Translations under genes and position numbers: made by a program
Shown: in pieces, positions 1 through 6,485 of the stretch
Position numbering within the stretch: the first letter of the stretch is position 1
Layout of the letters: each line of letters opens with the position of its first letter
Notes under the pieces: generated by a model
Seen by the model: the letters and a program-made list of their open reading frames with translations, nothing else
The model's database searches: none
What the model was told of the DNA's origin: nothing
Assembly (NCBI GenBank): GCA_934718275.1
Contig: CAKUZD010000011.1
Coordinates: forward strand, 1-27,314
Source of the DNA: an uncultured Candidatus Melainabacteria bacterium
GTDB lineage: Bacteria > Cyanobacteriota > Vampirovibrionia > Gastranaerophilales > Gastranaerophilaceae
Direction: 5' to 3'
Length of the DNA stretch: 27,314 bases

Positions 1-7
1 AGTTACA

Positions 8-430
8 GTCATTGTGAGCGAATGCGAAACAATAATGATGTCATTCTGAGGGCTTTGCCCGAAAGAATCCAGCTGATGATTTACAATATTGGCGGGGTAG
101 GTACCACCGCCCTACAACACTTTTTACATAAAAAGTTCCCGCTGTCCGCGAAGGGCAACCAATTAAGGCAATAGGGCGATAAGGCAATAAGGTTTTACTG
201 TCATTGTGAGCGAATGCGAAACAATCCAGCTGAATAATTATATATGAGTATTGTTAGTTCACCATCTCTAACTCTCCCTAATTGAGGGAGAGAATATAGT
301 TAATAGACTCTGAATCAAGTCAAGCCCCTCTCTCGTATGCGTAATTCGCGTTGCTCAAACGCCTACTCTCTCTCCCCTAAAGGGCGAGAGCACAATAATC
401 ATGGTCATTCTGAGCGGAGTGAAGAATCTT
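8..430. repeat. Four copies of a short dispersed imperfect palindrome
   Basis: Copies lie at 8-33, 41-79, 200-233 and 404-430. Each has the form CATT(G/C)TGAG followed by a variable 6-12 base centre and then GAA(A)(C/G)AATC, so the outer arms (ATTGT/ACAAT or ATTCT/AGAAT) can pair. The first and third copies are identical over 26 bases. The second and third share the trailing AATCCAGCTGA. This looks like an intergenic REP-like family. Its mobility is not testable here. Confidence 0.6.
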
Positions 431-510
431 TTAAACATTTTACCAACCATGCGATGTTTCGGCAAAGCCTCAACATGACTGAAATTTTAAAGGAAAAGAA
501 TATTATTTAC

Positions 511-544
511 CAAAAACGGGCTGACAAAAATTATCAACCCGTTT
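511..544 (-). terminator. Probable terminator of the sigma-factor operon
   Basis: AAACGGG at 514-520 pairs with CCCGTTT at 538-544. Read on the minus strand, the hairpin is followed by a short T run (complement of 511-516). It lies 23 bases past the stop of the Spy-like gene. The loop is long (17 bases), which makes the call moderate. Confidence 0.45.
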
Positions 545-566
545 AAACATATATTTAACTATATCT

Positions 567-1160
567 CTATTCAGCTTCCGGAGGTGGAGGTGGTGGGAAA
601 GAACCATCATGCCTTGGTGCATTTGGACCAAACGGAGGACATGGATTTTTTTTATGTTCTTTTTCAAATCTTTTACGCCCTTCATCTTTCATTTTTTTCA
701 ATTCCTTTAATTGCTTTGAAGTTAAAATTGATTCAAATTCTTTCATATTTTGCATGCGCAATTCGTGTATACCTCGTTTAAGAGCTACAATTTCTTTTTG
801 TAACTGTTCAATCTGTGCCTGCTTATCACGTTCCAGCAATTTCGATTTTTTAATTCCTTCAATTTCACCTTTTTTCTCATGCAACTTTGTCATTAAAGGT
901 TTAATTTGTTCTGCTCCTTTTTTACGAATAGCTTCTGCCTTAACTTTTTGTTCTTCTGTCAATTTCAAACGTTTTTCAAATTCGGCATTTCTTTTTGCGA
1001 ACTCAGGGCCTTTCGGCGGCTTTTGACAATTGCAAGGTGCTTTTTTGGCACAATTGCATTGAGGTTTTCCACAATTGCAAGGTGGTTTTGTATCAGCGAA
1101 ACAAACCGATGCAGATGCAAACATTAATACGCTTGCCATAATTAGTGTCTTTTTCAACAT
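567..1160 (-). CDS. Cys-rich periplasmic LTXXQ (Spy/CpxP-like) protein
   Basis: A 197-aa exported protein. Residues 1-22 form a signal peptide ending SVCFA. The mature N-terminus has three CNC triplets (28-30, 35-37, 43-45), and a further Cys sits at 174. Two LTXXQ motifs (LTEEQ 67-71 and LTSKQ 146-150) flank long charged helices, as in the Spy/CpxP/CnrX family of periplasmic chaperones and stress or metal sensors. The tail is proline-rich (189-194). It is the last gene of a minus-strand operon with an ECF sigma factor 18 bases upstream and that factor's anti-sigma. By analogy with CnrX in CnrYXH systems, it may sense metal or envelope damage, or be the main regulon output. The CNC cluster suggests binding of thiophilic metals; that part is inference. 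Confidence 0.75.
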   Translation of the reverse strand: MLKKTLIMASVLMFASASVCFADTKPPCNCGKPQCNCAKKAPCNCQKPPKGPEFAKRNAEFEKRLKLTEEQKVKAEAIRKKGAEQIKPLMTKLHEKKGEIEGIKKSKLLERDKQAQIEQLQKEIVALKRGIHELRMQNMKEFESILTSKQLKELKKMKDEGRKRFEKEHKKNPCPPFGPNAPRHDGSFPPPPPPEAE

Positions 1161-1178
1161 GTAGTATCCTTTCTTATT

Positions 1179-1676
1179 TCATAACAAATCTTGTAACTTA
1201 ACTGCCAATTCTTTTTTCGCGTTATAAAGTCTCGACTTTATTGTCCCAACCGGACATTTTATTTTAAATGCTGCTTCTTCATAAGTGTATCCGTATATTT
1301 CACACAGCATTACAACTTCTTTAAATTTTGGTTTTAAATCTTCAATAGCTGCTATAATAGTTTTTTGCCTGTCATTTGTAATAACTCTGAGCTCAGGAGT
1401 TGATTTTTTGTCTTTTATAGTATTTAAAATATTGTCATCAGAAGTTAATGCATCTTGATTACGTTTCTGCACTGACTTCAGATAATCCCTCGAAACATTT
1501 TTCGCAATAGCATTTATCCAGCTCTTAAAATTCCCTTGTTCTTTATACTTTTCAGAGTTTTTCCAAACTTTTATATATACTTCTTGCTCTAAATCTTCAT
1601 TATTTTCTTTTGTAATAAGTTTTATAATACTTTTTACATTATTCCGGTTGACTTTAATAATTTCTTTAAAATCCAT
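1179..1676 (-). CDS. ECF-type RNA polymerase sigma factor
   Basis: A 165-aa protein of ECF sigma size. Region 2 covers about residues 10-75 and includes the DLEQEVYIKVWKN and FKSWINAIAKNVSRDYL segments, which bind the core enzyme and the -10 element. Region 4 (about 108-160) has the LKPKFKEVVMLCEIYGYTYEE and GTIKSRLYNAKKEL helices, the -35-binding helix-turn-helix. It follows the anti-sigma gene by 3 bases and precedes the Spy-like gene by 18, so the three are probably one transcript. The order anti-sigma then sigma is less usual than sigma first. A candidate ECF promoter upstream of the operon suggests that it activates its own transcription. Confidence 0.88.
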   Translation of the reverse strand: MDFKEIIKVNRNNVKSIIKLITKENNEDLEQEVYIKVWKNSEKYKEQGNFKSWINAIAKNVSRDYLKSVQKRNQDALTSDDNILNTIKDKKSTPELRVITNDRQKTIIAAIEDLKPKFKEVVMLCEIYGYTYEEAAFKIKCPVGTIKSRLYNAKKELAVKLQDLL

Positions 1677-1679
1677 TAA

Positions 1680-2024
1680 CTATTCCACCATTAACAACCC
1701 GTATGAATCCACAGGGAAACCTAAATCTTCCGCACTTAATGTTGTCCCGTATCTTAAAATATCCGAAACATCAGAATTTAAGTTTACAACACCTAGGACT
1801 GTTCCGCTGAAAAGAATCGCAAATATTGCACACGCCATTTTTAGCCTTGCAAACTTCTTCCTTTTTTGAACATAATACGGTTTTACTTCCGTCAACAAAC
1901 TTGAAACCTTATCCATTTCTTCCTGCTCTTTTTGACAATCCGGACAGTTTTTTAAATGGGACTTCATCATTTCTTCATTACCGAAAGTAAATATAGCTTC
2001 GTATTTATTACATTTTTCTGTCAT
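1680..2024 (-). CDS. Zinc-finger anti-sigma factor, single-pass membrane
   Basis: A 114-aa protein. The N-terminal domain has the ZAS signature HLKNCPDC (H-x3-C-x2-C) near residues 24-31, with a further Cys at residue 5. One hydrophobic segment at about 64-81 (MACAIFAILFSGTVLGVV) would anchor it in the inner membrane, leaving a short outer-face tail of about 33 residues. It is the first gene of the operon, ending 3 bases before the ECF sigma gene, which is the expected partner. ZAS proteins hold their sigma factor inactive until the signal arrives. The small periplasmic tail may need the neighbouring Spy-like protein as co-sensor (inference). Confidence 0.8.
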   Translation of the reverse strand: MTEKCNKYEAIFTFGNEEMMKSHLKNCPDCQKEQEEMDKVSSLLTEVKPYYVQKRKKFARLKMACAIFAILFSGTVLGVVNLNSDVSDILRYGTTLSAEDLGFPVDSYGLLMVE

Positions 2025-2045
2025 TTCTTTAACCTCTGTATCTAT

Positions 2046-2072
2046 ATAACGATAACAAAATTAAAAAGTTCA
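2046..2072 (-). promoter_or_regulatory. Candidate ECF-type autoregulatory promoter
   Basis: On the minus strand TGAAC (complement of 2068-2072) is followed after 16 bases by CGTTA (complement of 2047-2051). This resembles ECF promoters with a GAAC/AAC -35 and a CGT -10. It lies 22 bases upstream of the anti-sigma start. Seen by eye only. Confidence 0.4.
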
Positions 2073-2165
2073 TTTATTATAAAAAATTTTCGTACTATTA
2101 TAACAAATGTTCACAAAACTAGCAAAAAAATTTTTTTACAGTTTTTGTATGCTTGAGACAAAAAA

Positions 2166-2801
2166 ATGACAAATTTTCAAAGTATTAAAAATTTATGTAA
2201 AAAACTTGGAGAGAACAATAAACCTACATACGTAGTTATGTCTATTGCTGCAGTAAAAGGTATTTGTCGTCCAACATTTACCATGATGGACAAAACAGAA
2301 AAACCTGAAACTAAAAAGTACACAGCTTTACGAGAAGGCTTAACCGAAGTAATTGCAATTCCTGTATATTGGGCATGCGGAGAAATTGCAGGAAAATTAG
2401 GTAAATATGTCGTCTCAAAAAATATGGACAAAAAAATTGCAGCTCTTGAAAAAGAGGGAAAAAAATACACTCAAGAAGCAAAAGACGAAATGAAAACTGC
2501 AGCCATAAAGAAGGGAAATACCGGCTTGATGTTTATAGGAGTTTGTACTGCTGCCCTATTCATAATACCTGCAGTTTGTTCTGCCGTGATAAAACCTGTC
2601 ATGGATGCTATTGGTTTAAAAGCCCCACATGACAACCAAAAAGACAAAAAACTTGATATTAAGGAAGGTGGACAAAAAAATGTCCAACTGCCTCCACAAA
2701 TTTCTACCACACTTTATCAAATCAAACAACCTAAAAAATTTCAAACACCAAATTTTTACACACCTGCTAAAATTGGCGGAATGAAAGTAGGTGGCGTATG
2801 A
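2166..2801 (+). CDS. Unknown protein, paralogue of the next gene
   Basis: A 211-aa protein of unknown function. Residues 22-52 (SIAAVKGICRPTFTMMD, then TKKYTALREGLTE) line up with the next gene (VLKSVGRPGFILID, then TKKYAAAKEFLYQ), and more loosely with residues 31-97 of the 655-aa protein at 6486. A hydrophobic stretch at about 55-70 (VIAIPVYWACGEIAG) and another at about 118-140 (GLMFIGVCTAALFIIPAVCSAVI) could be membrane segments. The stop overlaps the next start (2798), so the two are translationally coupled. No strong Shine-Dalgarno precedes the ATG. I know no function for the family; it looks lineage-specific. Confidence 0.65.
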   Translation: MTNFQSIKNLCKKLGENNKPTYVVMSIAAVKGICRPTFTMMDKTEKPETKKYTALREGLTEVIAIPVYWACGEIAGKLGKYVVSKNMDKKIAALEKEGKKYTQEAKDEMKTAAIKKGNTGLMFIGVCTAALFIIPAVCSAVIKPVMDAIGLKAPHDNQKDKKLDIKEGGQKNVQLPPQISTTLYQIKQPKKFQTPNFYTPAKIGGMKVGGV

Positions 2802-3430
2802 TTTCAGCTATTTCAAGAATTATTACAAATCCGACATTGGTAAGCGTTGCACAAAACACAAACGCTTCAGTCGCAAGTGAAACAGTTCTAAAATCGGTCG
2901 GGAGACCCGGTTTTATCCTTATTGATAATGATATCGACCCTGCAACAAAAAAATATGCAGCAGCAAAAGAATTTTTATACCAAGCAACCTGTTTAGCAAT
3001 TTACATGACACTCGTTGGGCCTGTTTTTAAAGCCGGTGCTTTCAAAATTGCTAAAAAATATATTTATAAAGGCTCAGAAGGTTTTAATAAATTCCAAAGC
3101 ATGAAAGAATATCTTGCATATCATAAACTTGCAGACAAATCTTTAACTAATAGAACCGCGTCTTTATCTAAAGATCACTCCCAATTCAAATTTGAACACG
3201 ACAATCTCAGAAAAGATTTATTAAACAATAGAGCACCTGAAAAATATCCGCACATAAAAGGAGCAATAGAACTCGGAAGTACAATCGGCTCTGTTTTAGG
3301 ATTGGCAATCTTAGCTCCACAAGTAAGCCACGCTTTTATCCATCCAGCACTGAGATTTTTGGGAATGGAGCAAAAACAATCTACTCCACTAAAACAACAA
3401 GAACAAAAGCACGTTGATACAAAAGCTTAA
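2798..3430 (+). CDS. Unknown protein, paralogue of the previous gene
   Basis: A 210-aa protein that overlaps the previous gene by 4 bases (ATGA arrangement), so it is probably co-translated. It shares the motif V-(G/C)-RP-x-F-(I/T)-x-(I/M)-D, followed by TKKYAAAKEFL, with its neighbour. Hydrophobic segments lie at about 62-78 (ATCLAIYMTLVGPVFKA) and 156-175 (LGSTIGSVLGLAILAPQVSH). The same layout (early motif, first hydrophobic segment, charged middle, late hydrophobic segment, polar Gln/Lys tail) occurs in all three members in this window. Function unknown. Confidence 0.65.
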   Translation: MISAISRIITNPTLVSVAQNTNASVASETVLKSVGRPGFILIDNDIDPATKKYAAAKEFLYQATCLAIYMTLVGPVFKAGAFKIAKKYIYKGSEGFNKFQSMKEYLAYHKLADKSLTNRTASLSKDHSQFKFEHDNLRKDLLNNRAPEKYPHIKGAIELGSTIGSVLGLAILAPQVSHAFIHPALRFLGMEQKQSTPLKQQEQKHVDTKA

Positions 3431-3442
3431 GAAAGGTTTACC

Positions 3443-3597
3443 ATGCAAGTTAATAAAACCACATCAAATTTGCAAATAATGAGATTGACGGGCTTGGCGG
3501 GATAAGACCACATTTTAACTCATTTGATACAATAAAGGACTATTTTGAAAAAGATTGTAAATACAAAGATGAATTATTTAATAGAAATGATGCATAA
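3443..3597 (+). pseudogene. Small gene remnant, frameshifted
   Basis: An ATG at 3443 opens a 20-codon frame (MQVNKTTSNLQIMRL...) preceded by GAAAGG. From about 3460 a second frame reads through to a TAA at 3595-3597 with protein-like content (GLGGIRPHFNSFDTIKDYF). The two frames are offset by 2 bases, as expected for a small gene broken by an indel or internal deletion. It sits directly behind the paralogue pair. No family was recognised. Confidence 0.35.
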
Positions 3598-3605
3598 TAT
3601 ATTAT

Positions 3606-3923
3606 TTAATTAATTAATACCCTTAACAATTTGTATACACTCTGAAGTTTACTATCTTCAATATTTTCAATATCTTTTAACAATAATTTACGTACATCTT
3701 GCGTAGAATTTAAATGTTCAAAAGAAACCAATTCTTCAAAAGAAATATCAAAAGTTTCAAGTAGTGCAACTATTGTTTCAAATGAAGGGTAGTGTTTTCC
3801 GGTTTCTAATTTACTTAATTGACGAGGTTCAATCTTTAATTTTTCAGCCAAATAATCCTGAGTAAATCCCCTTCGTTTTCGCAATTCTTTAATTCGTTTT
3901 CCAAGAAGTTCTTTTTGATTCAT
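3606..3923 (-). CDS. XRE-family helix-turn-helix regulator
   Basis: A 105-aa protein with a Cro/C1-type HTH in residues 5-60 (LLGKRIKELRKRRGFTQDYL, then IEPRQLSKLETGKHYPSFE), the classic XRE fold with the QLSKLE recognition helix. The remaining roughly 45 residues are short helices, probably for dimerisation. A good Shine-Dalgarno (AAGGAG) lies 8 bases before the ATG. It diverges from the prepilin gene; the intergenic stretch 3924-4075 holds that gene's promoter, so it may regulate the prepilin or itself. Confidence 0.82.
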   Translation of the reverse strand: MNQKELLGKRIKELRKRRGFTQDYLAEKLKIEPRQLSKLETGKHYPSFETIVALLETFDISFEELVSFEHLNSTQDVRKLLLKDIENIEDSKLQSVYKLLRVLIN

Positions 3924-4012
3924 TTTCCAGCTCCTTTTTCTATGCTAAACAAATTAAGATTGTTTTATAAGGAAGTAAACAATTATTTTTCCATTAAAAC
4001 TAGAACTATGTA

Positions 4013-4041
4013 TTGACATTAATAGACAAATATAATACTAT
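4013..4041 (+). promoter_or_regulatory. Sigma-70 promoter of the prepilin gene
   Basis: TTGACA (4013-4018, perfect -35), a 17-base spacer, then TACTAT (4036-4041). It lies 35 bases upstream of the ATG at 4076. The TTG of the -35 box could be misread as a start codon in frame with the gene. Confidence 0.6.
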
Positions 4042-4075
4042 TTTGATTAAAAATAGTCGTTTAATAGGAGAATTA

Positions 4076-4885
4076 ATGAAAAACTTTAATTGTAATGAAC
4101 AGGTAATTGTTGAAAATAAACTGATATTTACATCAACAATGGGAAAATTATTTTCTCGCATATATAAGAAAATGTTAGAGAAAGGAGGAAACTTAGCTGA
4201 TTTGGTTACTAAGCACCGAACTGCCTTCACGCTAGCAGAAATCTTGATAACCCTCGGTATTATTGGTGTAATTGTCGCTATAACAATGCCAAGTTTAATT
4301 ACCGGCTATCAAAAGCAGCAAACCGTTACAAAATTAAAAAAAGCATATAGTATCTTATATCAAGCACTTAATAGAAATGCTTTTGATGACATTGTTGTCT
4401 CTGACAAAACTTCATTCTCAATTCAAGATTCAATAGATTATGTTGACACATATCTTGCCCCATATATGCAAATAATAAAAAATTGTGGAACCAAAACAAC
4501 CGAAGATTGCCAATTTAATGCAAAAGGATTAAATGGAAAAAATATTAGCGAATTTAACAGATATAACAACCAATGTACAAAAATATTTCTTAATGATGAC
4601 ATTGAAATAATGCCATGCCCAACAACGAATTACATGCAATTTATTGTTGACATAAATGGAACTAAAAAACCGAATATAGTCGGGAAAGATATATTTGAAT
4701 TTGAATATGGAAAAAATTCCGACAATCGAATATATGGCAAATTATTACCAAGATTCAATTATGACACGGTAGAAGCCCACATAGCAGATTTACCAAACAG
4801 ATGTAACAAAAATCAAAATGGGCAAGCTTGTGCATCATTGATTATGATTGATGGTTGGCAAATAAAAAAACATTATCCGTGGTAA
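4076..4885 (+). CDS. Type IV pilin / pseudopilin-like protein with long leader
   Basis: A 269-aa protein. The motif FTLAEILITLGIIGVIVAIT has the conserved +5 Glu and hydrophobic helix of type IV prepilins and type II secretion pseudopilins, processed by prepilin peptidase. The start is set at 4076 because AGGAG lies 5 bases upstream and the promoter covers any earlier start. This leaves a leader of about 50 residues before the methylated Phe, much longer than the usual 6-25. The C-terminal globular part (about 180 residues) has several Cys (NCG, EDC, QCTK, PCP, RCN, ACA) that could form disulfides. No pilus assembly genes are adjacent. Orphan prepilins of this type are common in the inferred lineage (established, from memory). 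Confidence 0.8.
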   Translation: MKNFNCNEQVIVENKLIFTSTMGKLFSRIYKKMLEKGGNLADLVTKHRTAFTLAEILITLGIIGVIVAITMPSLITGYQKQQTVTKLKKAYSILYQALNRNAFDDIVVSDKTSFSIQDSIDYVDTYLAPYMQIIKNCGTKTTEDCQFNAKGLNGKNISEFNRYNNQCTKIFLNDDIEIMPCPTTNYMQFIVDINGTKKPNIVGKDIFEFEYGKNSDNRIYGKLLPRFNYDTVEAHIADLPNRCNKNQNGQACASLIMIDGWQIKKHYPW

Positions 4886-4910
4886 ATTGTTCACGAATTT
4901 ATCACACTTT

Positions 4911-6215
4911 TTAAATATAAATTCCTGTCAAATACTCAACTGACCTGTTAGATATCAATTCTGCCTTCAATTTTTTATTTTTACGCTCTTTTTTAGGCAA
5001 TTCTACAGGTGGTACTATACCCCAATTTGAGTTTATCGGCTGAAACTTGTCATGTTTTTCATCACTTATATATTGAGTTAAAGCACCTAACATAGTTTCT
5101 TTTGGCAAATATAACAGTTCTTCTCCATTGATAAATTTTGCCATATTAATCCCTGCAAGCATTCCTGTTGCAATAGACTCGGTATACCCCTCCGTACCGG
5201 TTAATTGTCCTGCAAAAAACAAATCTTTTCTTGCCTTTGTTTGCAAAGAAGAATTTAAAACTTTTGGAGAATTAATAAATGTATTTCTATGCATTACGCC
5301 ATATCTTATAATATTAACATTTTCCAACCCTGGAATTGATTGCAACAATTCTTTTTGCGCTCCCCATTTTAAATTTGTTTGAAAACCAACAAGATTATAC
5401 AAAGTTTTTGCAGAATTATCTTGTCTTAATTGAACTACCGCATAATTCTTTTCACCTGTCCGCTTATCAACCAAGCCCACAGGCTTCATTGGTCCAAACC
5501 TTAAAGTATCAACACCGCGAGAAGCCAACACCTCAATAGGCAAACAACTTTCAAAAAACTTTGCATTTTTTTCAAACTCTTTTAATTCTATCTTCGGAGC
5601 ATTAATCAAAATATCATAAAATCTCTCATACTCCTCCTTATTCATAGGGCAATTAATATAAGAAGCTTCTCCTTTATCATAACGGCTTGCATAAAAAGCT
5701 TTGTCAAAATCTATACTATCTTTTTCTACAATTGGTGCTATAGCATCAAAAAAATGTAAATGTTCACTTTGTGTAAAACTCTTTATTGAATTAGCCAAAC
5801 TCTCAGAAGTTAAAGGTCCTGATGCCATAATTGTATAACCATCCGGCACTTCTGTAACTTCTTCCTTTATTACAGTAATATTTTCATCATTATTAATTTT
5901 GTCTGTAACGGTTTGCGAAAACAACTCTCTGTCTATAGCAAGAGCATTTCCCGCAGGAACAGCACATTCTCGGGCTATCTTTATTAACTCTCCGCCAAGA
6001 AGTTCCATTTCTTTTTTCAACAAGCCTGACGCATTAGAACAATCTGCAGCCCCAAGACTATTTGAACAAACAAACTCTGCAAACTTCTCGGTTTTATGCG
6101 CACCCGTTGTTTTTTCAGGTCGCATTTCGTACAAATTAACTTTTATTCCTCTTTTTGAAAGCTGCAAAGCAGCCTCAGAACCGGCTAAACCGGCACCAAT
6201 AACATTTACCGCCAT
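4911..6215 (-). CDS. trmFO: Methylenetetrahydrofolate-tRNA-(uracil-54-C5)-methyltransferase
   Basis: A 434-aa flavoprotein of full family length. Residues 5-16 (VIGAGLAGSEAA) form the FAD-binding GxGxxG loop, followed by YEMRPEKTTGAHKT and the FVCSNSLG motif typical of TrmFO/Gid. The C-terminal part has GQLTGTEGYTESIATG (FAD contact) and the INSNWGIVPP motif. It makes 5-methyluridine 54 in the T loop of tRNAs in the cytoplasm, using methylenetetrahydrofolate and FADH2 rather than S-adenosylmethionine. It stands alone on the minus strand, convergent with the prepilin. No obvious Shine-Dalgarno precedes the ATG. Confidence 0.97.
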   Translation of the reverse strand: MAVNVIGAGLAGSEAALQLSKRGIKVNLYEMRPEKTTGAHKTEKFAEFVCSNSLGAADCSNASGLLKKEMELLGGELIKIARECAVPAGNALAIDRELFSQTVTDKINNDENITVIKEEVTEVPDGYTIMASGPLTSESLANSIKSFTQSEHLHFFDAIAPIVEKDSIDFDKAFYASRYDKGEASYINCPMNKEEYERFYDILINAPKIELKEFEKNAKFFESCLPIEVLASRGVDTLRFGPMKPVGLVDKRTGEKNYAVVQLRQDNSAKTLYNLVGFQTNLKWGAQKELLQSIPGLENVNIIRYGVMHRNTFINSPKVLNSSLQTKARKDLFFAGQLTGTEGYTESIATGMLAGINMAKFINGEELLYLPKETMLGALTQYISDEKHDKFQPINSNWGIVPPVELPKKERKNKKLKAELISNRSVEYLTGIYI

Positions 6216-6353
6216 AGGACAAGCTTAACTCGGATAAAAAATATTGTCAATTTAATAATAGCCAATACTGTTTTTTATTTACAAATAGAGACTATTACGA
6301 CTTTGTAAATTTATTGTTATATTTGTAGTAAATAAGTTGCAAAAAGTCATAAC

Positions 6354-6436
6354 ATTAAGTATAATAATTACACTTAATACATTTATAACCTTAATTTTTC
6401 TTAAAATTTCAACGAAAAAAAGCAATAAGTGTAATT
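6354..6436. promoter_or_regulatory. Palindromic candidate operator with a third half-site
   Basis: A 25-base near-perfect palindrome at 6354-6378 has arms ATTAAGTATAAT and ATTACACTTAAT, 11 of 12 complementary around a central A. A further direct half-site, ATAAGTGTAATT, lies at about 6425-6436. The sites sit 110 and 50 bases before the 655-aa gene, in the divergent gap from trmFO, and look like a repressor or activator site. The regulator is unknown. Confidence 0.4.
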
Positions 6437-6485
6437 TATAAGTTTTATAAATATATGTGTAGTTATGAATTTTTAAAGTAGGGAC

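Larger units (their letters stand above)
1..566. other. Repeat-rich intergenic region
   Basis: No convincing gene is present in these 566 bases. The single open frame (337-546) runs through repeats and low-complexity pyrimidine tracts, so it is not called. The region holds four copies of a short dispersed repeat (separate entry), an AGGCAATA-type mini-repeat around 165-192, and pyrimidine-rich stretches around 268-290 and 328-378, each beside a short reverse complement (CTCTCCCTAATTGAGGGAGAG). It ends in the terminator of the sigma-factor operon. Confidence 0.6.

Noticed and set aside
337..546. 69-codon frame in the first intergenic region
   Set aside because: It runs through dispersed repeats, a pyrimidine tract and the terminator hairpin, and has no ribosome site.
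4013..4075. Upstream extension of the prepilin from a TTG
   Set aside because: The TTG is the -35 box of a good promoter; the ATG at 4076 has AGGAG.
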